The notes beneath the pieces were generated by a model that worked only from the letters and a program-made list of their open reading frames with translations, was not told the DNA's origin and searched no databases. Both the position numbers and the translations under genes were made by a program. This document shows positions 1 to 6,580 of a stretch of 24,790 bases of DNA, piece after piece. How positions within the stretch are numbered: position 1 is the stretch's first letter; every line of letters starts with the position of its first letter. Source of the stretch: a virus; the IMG/VR virus record IMGVR_UViG_3300036785_000428, positions 1-24,790 of that record. One strand, written 5' to 3'.

Positions 1-83
1 TTTCAATATACGTGGCGGACGAGTATGTAGGACATGCGATCGAGCGAGGTATGTCCCTAGAGGGCTCCAAGCATAGGTTGTAA
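1..83 (+). CDS. 3' end of an upstream gene (partial)
   Basis: Only the last 26 codons are visible. The frame starting at base 3 is open and ends in TAA at 81-83; the other two forward frames stop at 28-30 and 74-76. The readable tail (ADEYVGHAIERGMSLEGS, then KHRL) looks like ordinary protein. In P22-like phages the gene before the scaffold region is usually the portal, and this could be a portal C-terminus, but too little is present to assign it. The next gene starts six bases after the stop. Confidence 0.5.
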   Translation, partial: SIYVADEYVGHAIERGMSLEGSKHRL

Positions 84-88
84 GTGAC

Positions 89-538
89 ATGGCATTCAAC
101 TTCCCCGATTATAGGGCGATGGCCGGCGCAATGCAGACCATGGCCAATCCCGGCGTTCAGCAGCAGACGCCCGGCATTAGCCCGCAGGCGAGCCTGGCTG
201 GCTCCGGGCGTGTGACCATGCCGACGCCTCCGGGTGGGATTAACGCGCCTGGCGGGGCCGGTGGCGGCTCCACGGGCATCGGCGACACCATGCCGGCCTC
301 GGGCATACCAGCTCCAGGTGGTGGTGGGCAGGACACCATCATGCGCATTGTACAATCGCTGACCCAGATGCTCGGGCGGCCACCGACGCCGCAGGAGGTG
401 CGTGCGGTCGTCCAGCAGGTCATGAGCGGTGGCGCGCCCTCGGTCCAGCCGATGCAGTCGCCGGCCGTGCCGGGGCCGTCGATGGGGCCGCTGGGCGGCG
501 GTGGATTGCCGATGGCAGGAGCCGGCGGCGCGGTCTAA
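89..538 (+). CDS. Hypothetical Gly/Pro/Met-rich protein of the head region
   Basis: A 149-residue protein of unknown function. Residues 1-80 and 113-149 are low-complexity and rich in Gly, Pro, Ala and Met. A short ordered-looking helical segment lies near residues 82-112 (QDTIMRIVQSLTQMLGRPP and following, with PTPQEVRAVVQQVM). No signal peptide or membrane segment is seen. It starts six bases after the preceding stop and its own stop overlaps the end of the opposite-strand gene by four bases, so the two genes converge with no room for a terminator. Its position before the scaffold-like gene suggests a minor head or portal-associated protein; that is inference from position only. Confidence 0.65.
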   Translation: MAFNFPDYRAMAGAMQTMANPGVQQQTPGISPQASLAGSGRVTMPTPPGGINAPGGAGGGSTGIGDTMPASGIPAPGGGGQDTIMRIVQSLTQMLGRPPTPQEVRAVVQQVMSGGAPSVQPMQSPAVPGPSMGPLGGGGLPMAGAGGAV

Positions 539-942
539 AGGGTGTGCTTGTGCTTGTCGCGATGGTGGCCGGCTTCCACGGCCTTGCCTGGATCGATGTG
601 CGGATCCGGCGGTGAAGGGCATTTGCCTTTCTCGCGCTCGATGTGCGAGAGCTCGCCGTCGATCTCCTCTGTGTATTTTTTCCAGCTGTGATCGAACGCG
701 GTGCCGCGCTCCTCGACTGCCATATGCTCGGTCGTCGTGGCGGCTTCGTGCGCATGTGAGTAGGGCATGCCTTTGAGCATGTGGCTGCGCTCGCACTGTT
801 CGTGCACGGCGAGGAATTCCCAGAATTTATGCGGCATGCGGTAGTCGACATAGGTCACGCCGGGCTTGCCGCGTGAGGATACGGCGCCGGAGCGCACGGT
901 GTACCTGTTCTCGACAACGCCGGTGCTGACACGTTCGCGCAT
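535..942 (-). CDS. Opposite-strand conserved-looking protein with an HE..E motif
   Basis: A 135-residue protein, the only convincing gene on the minus strand. The translation reads as a folded domain, not as an antisense shadow. Around residues 31-55 it has YVDYRMPHKFWEFLAVHEQCE; then come GMPYSHAHEAATTTEHMAVE and a helical stretch to about residue 103. H47, E48, E51, H65, E72 and H73 form a compact His/Glu set resembling a metal site, but this is not a canonical HExxH zinc-protease motif. I recall similar uncharacterised proteins in phage and prophage structural regions, but cannot name a family. The C-terminus is His-rich (GHHRDKHKH). It converges on the gene before it and is divergent from the gene after it, with 17 bases between start codons. 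No clear Shine-Dalgarno site precedes the chosen ATG. Confidence 0.7.
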   Translation of the reverse strand: MRERVSTGVVENRYTVRSGAVSSRGKPGVTYVDYRMPHKFWEFLAVHEQCERSHMLKGMPYSHAHEAATTTEHMAVEERGTAFDHSWKKYTEEIDGELSHIEREKGKCPSPPDPHIDPGKAVEAGHHRDKHKHTL

Positions 943-959
943 CGTGATATATTGCCGAC

Positions 960-1166
960 ATGGCGATCACCGAGCAAGAGAAAGAACAGCTGCTCAACGA
1001 CGCCCGGATATTGCGCCGGGCTTCGCGCCTGTTCGACGTGGTGGGTGAGATGGCAATAATCTCCACACTCATCCGCAAGGCCGAGCAGCTGCAGAACAGG
1101 GCGTGTGAATTCGAGGAACCGGCCGTGCCATATGACAATCCGCCGGAGGTAAAGCATGCCGATTGA
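960..1166 (+). CDS. Small helical hypothetical protein
   Basis: A 68-residue protein, mostly predicted helix and rich in Glu, Arg and Leu (EQEKEQLLNDARILRRASRL, then a second helix IISTLIRKAEQLQN), with a proline-containing acidic tail. It has no membrane segment. Its last 11 bases overlap the start of the scaffold-like gene. The ribosome site of that next gene, GGAGGT at 1145-1150, lies inside its coding sequence, so translation of the two is probably coupled. Function is unknown. The size and helical content would suit a capsid-assembly accessory protein, but this is a guess. Confidence 0.6.
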   Translation: MAITEQEKEQLLNDARILRRASRLFDVVGEMAIISTLIRKAEQLQNRACEFEEPAVPYDNPPEVKHAD

Positions 1167-2127
1167 AACTGCTGACATGGACGACCAGTCACTGTTCCAG
1201 GCCGCGATCGCGGACGAGGCGCCGGCCGCACCCGACACCAGCATTCCCGATGTACCGCAGGATCAGACCGAGGCGCCTCCTCCTGGCGAGCGGCGGCGCG
1301 ATGCTTCTGGTCGATTTGCTCCGGCTACTCCTGAAATACCCCCTGGTGTTACCGGACAGCCGGGTGCGCCTGCTCCCGCGCCGTCGCCGGATGGGGCTGA
1401 AACGGTTCCCTCCTGGCGGCTGCGCGAGGAGCGGGAGGCGCGTGAGGCGTATGCCAGTCGGCTGGCCGAGCGCGATAACCAACTCAGCCAGGCACTCAAT
1501 TATCTGCGTCTTTTGCAGCAGCAGCAGCAGGCCGCGCCAGCGCCGCAGGCCCCTGACCCGATCCTGGATCCGGCCGGCTATTCGCAATTCAATCAGAGCG
1601 CGCTGCAGACGGTCGAGCAGCGGTTTGCCAATCAGCTGCGCACCATCCAGCTGGAGAATAACCTGCAGCTTACCCGCATGCAGGTCGGCGAGGAGATATT
1701 TGATGATGCCTATGCGGCCTTCATGGATGCCGGTGGCACCGACCAGGGCTTTGCCCGCTCGATCGTGAATTCATCCAATCCTGGCGCGGCCATGGTGAAC
1801 TGGTACCGGCAGGCCACGACCCTGCAGCGGATTGGCAATGATCCCGAGGCCTATCTGCGCTCGCACGAGGAGGCGTTGCTCAACGATACGTCTTTCCTGC
1901 AGCGCGCGGTCGAGCGTGCGCGTGCGATCGCGGCCAATCCGGCGGTACGCGGCCAGGCACCGGGGCGAGCGGCGAGCTCCACTCCATCAAATGTGGTGGT
2001 ACTGCCGCCGTCGCTGCAGAACATCCGCGGCGGCACCACAGCCGAGGCGGGAGCTCCCGGCGGCGAGCATGATCCGATGAGTGATGCCGCACTGTTCAAT
2101 CAGGCATTGCGTCCGGCCGGCAAATAG
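1156..2127 (+). CDS. Putative scaffolding (capsid assembly) protein
   Basis: A 323-residue protein placed directly before the major capsid gene, the usual location of podophage scaffold genes. The N-terminal 90 residues are acidic and Pro/Ala-rich, and include the motif RDASGRFAP that I associate with phage scaffold-like proteins. Residues about 94-125 form a charged heptad-like helix (LREEREAREAYASRLAERD) running into a Gln stretch (LLQQQQQ). The middle third is helical and Gln-rich. The C-terminus is flexible and ends in a short basic tail (ALRPAGK), as expected for a scaffold that docks on coat protein. GGAGGT lies five bases before the ATG. The assignment rests on composition and position. 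Alternatives are an internal head protein or a head protease substrate. Confidence 0.7.
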   Translation: MPIETADMDDQSLFQAAIADEAPAAPDTSIPDVPQDQTEAPPPGERRRDASGRFAPATPEIPPGVTGQPGAPAPAPSPDGAETVPSWRLREEREAREAYASRLAERDNQLSQALNYLRLLQQQQQAAPAPQAPDPILDPAGYSQFNQSALQTVEQRFANQLRTIQLENNLQLTRMQVGEEIFDDAYAAFMDAGGTDQGFARSIVNSSNPGAAMVNWYRQATTLQRIGNDPEAYLRSHEEALLNDTSFLQRAVERARAIAANPAVRGQAPGRAASSTPSNVVVLPPSLQNIRGGTTAEAGAPGGEHDPMSDAALFNQALRPAGK

Positions 2128-2305
2128 GCATAGGCTGCAGCCTCGCCCCGTTGAGCGAAATCAACGAAGACTAAAGCGCCTGCTCCGAGCGAAATCGCGA
2201 GCGTCGCCTGATTGCCGCGACAGGCAATCGCTCCACTGATCACAGCAACGTCGATCGGACGACTATCGATGTCGTGCGCTCGCGGGAAACAGGAGTGGCG
2301 GCGCC
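2128..2305 (+). promoter_or_regulatory. Non-coding leader of the capsid gene with several inverted repeats
   Basis: This 178-base gap is the longest non-coding stretch in the window. It contains a perfect 12-bp palindrome at 2132-2143. It also has four possible stem-loops: GTTGA/TCAAC at 2150-2165; GCTC.CGA/TCG.GAGC with one unpaired base at 2182-2202; GATTGCC/GGCAATC at 2210-2229; and ACGTCGAT/ATCGATGT with one G-U pair at 2248-2272. The first two share the loop GCGAAA and the third has GCGACA. AGGAG at 2291-2295 serves the capsid ATG at 2306. No hairpin is followed by a T-run, so a simple intrinsic terminator is unlikely. No convincing -35/-10 pair was found. A structured 5' leader that boosts or times capsid synthesis is my inference. 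Confidence 0.5.
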
Positions 2306-2312
2306 ATGGCGC
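2301..2312. repeat. 12-bp palindrome containing the capsid start codon
   Basis: GCGCCATGGCGC is identical to its reverse complement and centres on the ATG at 2306. Folded on itself it gives a four-base GCGC stem with CATG as the loop. It lies six bases after AGGAG, so the ribosome would have to open it at initiation. Confidence 0.6.
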
Positions 2313-3481
2313 TCTCAACAGTACAGGCTAATAATAAGCTCGTTCAGTACACCCAGCAGATCAACCGGGAATATGTGCGTGAGAACCTGTTCTCGCCCTA
2401 CATGGGCGAGGCCTCGAACGCCATCATCCGATTGAGAATGGAGACCAAGCGCGGCGGTGAGCAAATGAACATCCCGCTGGTTGCGCGCTTGATCGGCCAG
2501 GGCAAGTCGAGCGGCACGCTGGTCGGCTCGGAAGAGGCGATCGACGACTACGGCTACCGCATCTACGTCGACTATGCCCGCAACGCGGTGAAGACCAACA
2601 AATACCAGCAGCAGATCGATAGCGCCGATGTGTTTGGTGAGGCACGGCCGCTGCTTGCCGATTGGGGCAAGGAGCTGCAGCGTGACGAGACGATCGGAGC
2701 GCTGATGGCATTGCCGGCGGAGTCGGCTCCGGCCGGACTTGCATCCGATGCCGGCCAGCGGATCAACGGCATCTTGTACGAGGACGCCACCGCGGCGCAG
2801 CGTAATACCTGGAACACGGACAATCAGGATCGCATCCTGTACGGCAATACGACCGCGAACTTCAACGCCGTGCACGCCACTGCGCTTGCCAACGTCAATA
2901 ATACCAACTCGGCTGTGCCGGTCCCCACCGATGGCGTGTGCACCGGCCAGTCGGTGCAACTGCTCAAGTATATCGCCCGGCACTGCTTCCCGCGCATTCG
3001 GCCGTTCAAGATCGAGGACGGCAGGGAATATTTCGTGCTGTTTGCCGGCGGCCTGCCGTTCCGCAATCTCAAGCGCGATCTGCAGCTCGTGAACAAGGAC
3101 GCCAGGCCGCGTGAAGGCCGCGCGATGAACGATAATCCGATTTTTCAGGACGGCGACCTGGTATATGACGGCGTCATCATCCGGGAAATTCCGGAAATCG
3201 ATGAGTTCGTCGCGCAGACCTGGACCTCGCTGCTCACCGCCGGCGCCGCCAGCGTGCGCGTCAATCCGGTGTTTCTGTGCGGGCAGACTGCGCTGACGTT
3301 CGCCTGGGGGCAGATGGCCAAGCCGACGTTTTTGCGCGAGGACGATTATCAATTCTACACCGGCGTTGGTGTGGAAATGTGTTATGGCATCGGCAAGGTG
3401 TTCAAGAAAGTCCCGAAGACCGGGACCGCGCTCAAGCAGTGGGGCGTGGTGACCGGGTTCTTTGGCAACACCAGCACTTGA
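2306..3481 (+). CDS. Major capsid protein, N4-gp56-like
   Basis: A 391-residue protein that I recognise as a major capsid protein of the N4-gp56-like group, which has the HK97 coat fold and forms the icosahedral shell. Family-type segments include the N-terminal QQINREYVRENLFSPYMGE, the stretch MNIPLVARLIGQGKSSG, then DGREYFVLFAGGLPFRNLK near residues 233-251, and NPIFQDGDLVYDGVIIREIPEI near 275-296. The length fits that group. It follows the scaffold-like gene and is followed by a strong ribosome site for a probable decoration protein. Expression is probably high; it has its own long leader with AGGAG ten bases before the ATG. The ATG lies within a 12-bp palindrome. I see no truncation or frameshift. 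Confidence 0.9.
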   Translation: MALSTVQANNKLVQYTQQINREYVRENLFSPYMGEASNAIIRLRMETKRGGEQMNIPLVARLIGQGKSSGTLVGSEEAIDDYGYRIYVDYARNAVKTNKYQQQIDSADVFGEARPLLADWGKELQRDETIGALMALPAESAPAGLASDAGQRINGILYEDATAAQRNTWNTDNQDRILYGNTTANFNAVHATALANVNNTNSAVPVPTDGVCTGQSVQLLKYIARHCFPRIRPFKIEDGREYFVLFAGGLPFRNLKRDLQLVNKDARPREGRAMNDNPIFQDGDLVYDGVIIREIPEIDEFVAQTWTSLLTAGAASVRVNPVFLCGQTALTFAWGQMAKPTFLREDDYQFYTGVGVEMCYGIGKVFKKVPKTGTALKQWGVVTGFFGNTST

Positions 3482-3498
3482 GATAAGGAGGTCAGCAA

Positions 3499-3927
3499 AT
3501 GGGTCTGCGTCCTAATGTAGTATTCCCGCCCAAGTACTATCCGACGCTTGACAGCGATGTCATGTATCGGGGCGAGGTGAACTTCAACTCGCCCGGCCTC
3601 GTAGTGGCGGGCACCACGCCAGTCAAGATTGGCCGGCTGGCGATCGGCAGTGAAATCCTCGCTGCCAAGATCAAGGTGGTCACGCCGTTCGCCGGCTCGA
3701 CCACCGCGACCGTGTCGATCGGTACCAACTCGCCGACCTACAACAACATCATTGCCGCGGTTGATGTGACCGCGGTGGGCGGCACTACCATCACCGTGGC
3801 CGCCACCGGCTTGCAGCTCGACACCTCGACCACCGAGCTCGATGTCTTCATGGCGCTGGCACAGACCGGTGCGGCGGCCACTGCCGGCAAGGTGCGCGGC
3901 TTCCTTGACGTGGTCAATTACCCATGA
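3499..3927 (+). CDS. Putative capsid decoration or minor head protein
   Basis: A 142-residue, Thr/Val/Ala-rich protein with alternating beta-strand patterns (GRLAIGSEILAAKIKVVTPF; ATVSIGTNSPTYNNIIAAV; GGTTITVAATGLQLDTST) and no membrane segment. The layout suggests a small beta-sandwich. It is preceded by a strong ribosome site, AAGGAGGT at about 3484-3491, implying heavy translation, and it follows the coat gene by 17 bases. Head decoration or cement proteins are commonly encoded in this position. The assignment is from fold-like pattern and position; no family motif is recognised. Confidence 0.6.
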   Translation: MGLRPNVVFPPKYYPTLDSDVMYRGEVNFNSPGLVVAGTTPVKIGRLAIGSEILAAKIKVVTPFAGSTTATVSIGTNSPTYNNIIAAVDVTAVGGTTITVAATGLQLDTSTTELDVFMALAQTGAAATAGKVRGFLDVVNYP

Positions 3928-4292
3928 CCAGGCGGGTCGTGACGTGGCTGGGCGAGGATCTGGTTGACGAGGGGACCGGGCAGGAGGTGCCCGGTCCCTC
4001 CTTCAACATCTGGGGCGATACGCTCACGCGGGCACAGTTCAAGTTCGCCAAGGGCGAGGGCGTCGTCGTCGACGACGAGGAGGGGCCGGTCGAGCTGCGC
4101 CAGCTCGCGCGGCACATCATCGAGGTGGCGGACACCAATCAGCATTACACCATCGAAGAGGAAGTGATCGAGCCGCCACCGGAGGAGCCATCACCGGAGG
4201 GGGATGATCCGCTGCCGTGGGAGGAGGATGAGGAGGAGCATCACGCGGCGCGCACAAGGCATGTGCCGCCAAAGCGCAAACCGAAGAAATAG
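3924..4292 (+). CDS. Hypothetical head-region protein with acidic then basic tail
   Basis: A 122-residue protein of unknown function. Residues 1-75 look folded (RVVTWLGEDLVDEGTG; FNIWGDTLTRAQFKFAKGEG; ELRQLARHIIEVADTNQHYT). From about residue 77 the chain is disordered and very acidic (EEEVIEPPPEEPSPEGDDP and WEEDEEEHH), then switches to a basic end (PPKRKPKK). The start overlaps the stop of the preceding gene (ATGA), and the next gene begins immediately after its TAG. It probably belongs to head completion or the head-tail interface because of its position between coat and adaptor genes. Confidence 0.6.
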   Translation: MTRRVVTWLGEDLVDEGTGQEVPGPSFNIWGDTLTRAQFKFAKGEGVVVDDEEGPVELRQLARHIIEVADTNQHYTIEEEVIEPPPEEPSPEGDDPLPWEEDEEEHHAARTRHVPPKRKPKK

Positions 4293-4664
4293 ATGCAAAC
4301 CGTCTACACTGACCGCGATACGCTCATTCAGCGGGTGCTGGAAAAACTCAAGGTTGTCGCGGTCGGTCAGCCGGCATCGGCTGCCGAATACGAGGCGGTC
4401 GATCAGCGGCTCGACTTTATCCTGACCGAGATCGCGGCGCGCAACATCGTGACCGTGTTCGATACCAGCCAGATCCCGGCCGAGATCCTGGAGGCCCTGG
4501 CGGGCGTGGTGGGCCGGCATACGGCCGCGCTGTTCTCGATCCAGGAGCCCGAGCTCGGGCAGCTGTTCATGCCCGAGGAGCATCCGTACTCGCCCGAGAA
4601 CCGCTGCCGCGCGATCGTGCGCTCGCGGCCACATCGTGCGCCCGCGGTTGCGGATTATTATTAG
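4293..4664 (+). CDS. Putative head-tail adaptor, P22 gp4-like
   Basis: A 123-residue mostly helical protein. The N-terminus (RDTLIQRVLEKLKVVAVGQP) followed by AEYEAVDQRLDFILTEIAARNI, an IPAEI element and a helix ending ALFSIQEPELG resembles the layout of P22 tail accessory factor gp4. That protein binds the portal from below and closes the DNA channel. P22 gp4 is about 166 residues, so this is shorter. It sits immediately before the gp10-like gene, as gp4 does in P22. The similarity is one of pattern and order, not a strong sequence match, so a different connector family remains possible. Confidence 0.55.
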   Translation: MQTVYTDRDTLIQRVLEKLKVVAVGQPASAAEYEAVDQRLDFILTEIAARNIVTVFDTSQIPAEILEALAGVVGRHTAALFSIQEPELGQLFMPEEHPYSPENRCRAIVRSRPHRAPAVADYY

Positions 4665-4674
4665 ATGTCGCGCC

Positions 4675-6417
4675 ATGCAGATAGATTTTCCCACATCGAG
4701 CTATCCGGGCACGATACCGCAGGAGGGAGCCGGCCGGCTGATTAACGCCATTCCGGAGAAACTCGGCGACGGGCTCAAATACATTCGCTCGCCGGGCGTC
4801 ATCCGCTGGGGCACGACACCGCCTGCCGACAACGTCACCAACTTCCGCGGCGCCGCCTTCATGAACAACACGCTGTGGGTGGCCTATGCCGAGCAGCTGT
4901 ATTACACCACGGCGGCGGCCGGTAATATTTTCACCAAGGTGCCATCGGGCGCACCGTCATCGCTGATCGGCAGCGATCCGGTGTTCTTTGCAGTCAATCA
5001 GAAATCGCCAATACCGGACATGGTGGCGGTCAAATCCGCGGGTGGCGCGTTCGTGATCACGCCCACCAGCATCACCGACTATGGTTCGGTTGATACTGAT
5101 CTGCCGAGTGCCACGACGGTCGATGTCTGTTTCGGGTTCGGCTTCTTCTTTTTTGCCGTTGTCGACGGCCGGTGTTTTGCCAGCGGGCTCAACACCACGA
5201 CCATCAATGCGATCGATTTCACGACCGCGCAAGCCAAGAGCGATCGCTTGTATCGCTGCGTGTTCTTTCAGCAGCAGCTGTATCTGATCGGCCCTGACAG
5301 CATCGAGGTATGGGGCCAGCCGGTCAACGCGGTCGGGTTCCCGTTCAACCTGGTGGCGGTCATTCCGCGCGGCATCCTCAATCCGCGCTGCGTCACCGGG
5401 CATGAGAATGGTTTCGACCTCGGGCTTGTCATTCTGGCGAGCAACAACGAGGTAATGCGGCTCAACGGCTTTCAGCCCGAGCGCATATCCGAACCCGATC
5501 TCGAGCGTGCGATCGCGCGCCTGACCGACAAGTCGACGATCGAAATGACGTCGTTCGCGGCCGGCGGGCACATGTATCTGAAGGTGAAATCACCGCTCTG
5601 GTGCTGGATCTACGATTTCTCTGCCGGTTCCTGGCATGAGCGGGCGAGCTATCTGTCAAATACATCGCGGCTCAAGCAGGCGGTCTATTGTCCATTTCCG
5701 TCGCCCGCTGCATCGGTGTGGCTGATTGGCGACGAGAACAGTGCCGATATCGGCTCGATCAGCGGACGGTGCTTCACCGAATTCAACAATCCGCTGGCGT
5801 GGGTCATGCACAGCAAGCCGGTGACCGGGTTTCCCTCGCGCGTGGTGTGCGGCCCGGCACATTTTCATTTCGTTCCCGGCACCGGCAATTACGATCAGCC
5901 GATGATAGCGATGGCCGGCGTGGCAACGGGAAATCCATTGGTCGTTTCGACAGTGGGGCTGCACAATCTGATCGTTGGTGACACGGTGTTCTTTACCGGC
6001 ATCGTCGGCATGGAGAAGCCAGCCGGGGTTTCACAGATGAACGGCCGGCAGCTGCTGGTCGCTGCGCCAATCAATCCGACCTCGTTTGCTGTCACCGATC
6101 TCAACGGCAATGCCATCGATAGCACGGCGTGGAGCGCGTACACGGGCGGCGGGACAATCCGCAAGCAGAATGTGCCGCGGCAGCAGAGCAATCCGATCGT
6201 GGAGATCAATTGGAGCGATGATGGTGGGTTGAACTATCATCCATCACAGGCGCGCAATCTCGGTGCGCTCGGTGACAGCACCAATCTCATTCGTACCTAT
6301 CTGACCGGATCAATCTCGCCATACGGACGCGTCTGGCGGCTCGTCGTCACGGATCCGGTCTATGTGAGTTTTCTTGGCGGGGAGATGCCGCGCATCGGCA
6401 AGCGCGCTGCAGCGTGA
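4675..6417 (+). CDS. Tail hub / packaged-DNA stabilisation protein, P22 gp10-like
   Basis: A 580-residue protein resembling P22 gp10, which binds the gp4 ring and forms the tail hub that keeps DNA in the head. Family-like segments are the N-terminal RLINAIPEKLGDGLKYIRSPG; NFRGAAFMNNTLWVAYAEQL; a beta-propeller-like middle containing FFQQQLYLIGPDSIEVWGQP; SPLWCWIYDFSAGSWHERAS; and a C-terminal RQQSNPIVEINWSDDGG with GRVWRLVVTDPVYVSFLGGE. P22 gp10 is about 472 residues. Much of the extra length is an inserted domain at residues about 413-497 (separate entry). I chose ATG 4675 because it is close to the preceding stop and gives the family-like start MQIDFPTSS; an in-frame GTG at 4636 would add 13 implausible residues. 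Confidence 0.8.
   Translation: MQIDFPTSSYPGTIPQEGAGRLINAIPEKLGDGLKYIRSPGVIRWGTTPPADNVTNFRGAAFMNNTLWVAYAEQLYYTTAAAGNIFTKVPSGAPSSLIGSDPVFFAVNQKSPIPDMVAVKSAGGAFVITPTSITDYGSVDTDLPSATTVDVCFGFGFFFFAVVDGRCFASGLNTTTINAIDFTTAQAKSDRLYRCVFFQQQLYLIGPDSIEVWGQPVNAVGFPFNLVAVIPRGILNPRCVTGHENGFDLGLVILASNNEVMRLNGFQPERISEPDLERAIARLTDKSTIEMTSFAAGGHMYLKVKSPLWCWIYDFSAGSWHERASYLSNTSRLKQAVYCPFPSPAASVWLIGDENSADIGSISGRCFTEFNNPLAWVMHSKPVTGFPSRVVCGPAHFHFVPGTGNYDQPMIAMAGVATGNPLVVSTVGLHNLIVGDTVFFTGIVGMEKPAGVSQMNGRQLLVAAPINPTSFAVTDLNGNAIDSTAWSAYTGGGTIRKQNVPRQQSNPIVEINWSDDGGLNYHPSQARNLGALGDSTNLIRTYLTGSISPYGRVWRLVVTDPVYVSFLGGEMPRIGKRAAA
5911..6165 (+). other. FCCH-like domain inserted in the gp10-like hub
   Basis: Residues about 413-497 of the hub protein read as a small barrel: NPLVVSTVGLHNLIVGDTVF, then GMEKPAGVSQMNGRQLLVAA, NPTSFAVTDLNGNAIDST and AYTGGGTI. 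The order H.L..GD.V...G, MNGR, then N.T.F.V.D.NG matches the FCCH-type module named from ubiquitin-activating enzyme E1 and often seen in phage tail proteins. It lies between the propeller-like body and the conserved C-terminal strand region, which still follow one another, so it looks like a domain insertion. Confidence 0.6.
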
Positions 6418-6425
6418 GGTGAGCG

Positions 6426-6578
6426 ATGCCGACGACCTCGAAATATCAGCAACTGCCGCCGCGGCCACCGCACAACGTGCCGCCGATCGATCCCACGACC
6501 GGGCGCTGGCATCCGCTGTGGGAGCAATGGATCCAGGCGGTCGAGCAGATCGTGCGCGAAACGCAGAGCAAGGTGTAG
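6426..6578 (+). CDS. 50-residue hypothetical protein in the tail-needle position
   Basis: A short gene encoding 50 residues. It starts MPTTSKYQQLPPRPPHNVPP, continues with TGRWHPLWEQWIQAVEQIV and ends in RETQSKV before TAG at 6576-6578. It has a Pro-rich head and an amphipathic helix containing Trp, with no membrane segment. GAGGTGAG lies just before the ATG, eight bases after the hub stop, and the next gene begins two bases after its own stop, so the spacing supports a real gene. In P22 the tail needle (gp26) and gp14 occupy this place. This protein is far too short to be a trimeric needle of P22 type. It may be a small plug or chaperone, but the function is unknown. Confidence 0.65.
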   Translation: MPTTSKYQQLPPRPPHNVPPIDPTTGRWHPLWEQWIQAVEQIVRETQSKV

Positions 6579-6580
6579 CC

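Noticed and set aside
2100-2318. 72-residue minus-strand frame covering the capsid leader
   Set aside because: It overlaps two genes and has no ribosome site. The inverted repeats explain the region better, though a real peptide is not impossible.
2315-3352. 345-residue open frame on the minus strand across the capsid gene
   Set aside because: It lies fully antisense to a clear major capsid protein. Its translation has no family pattern and reflects the GC-rich third positions of the real frame.
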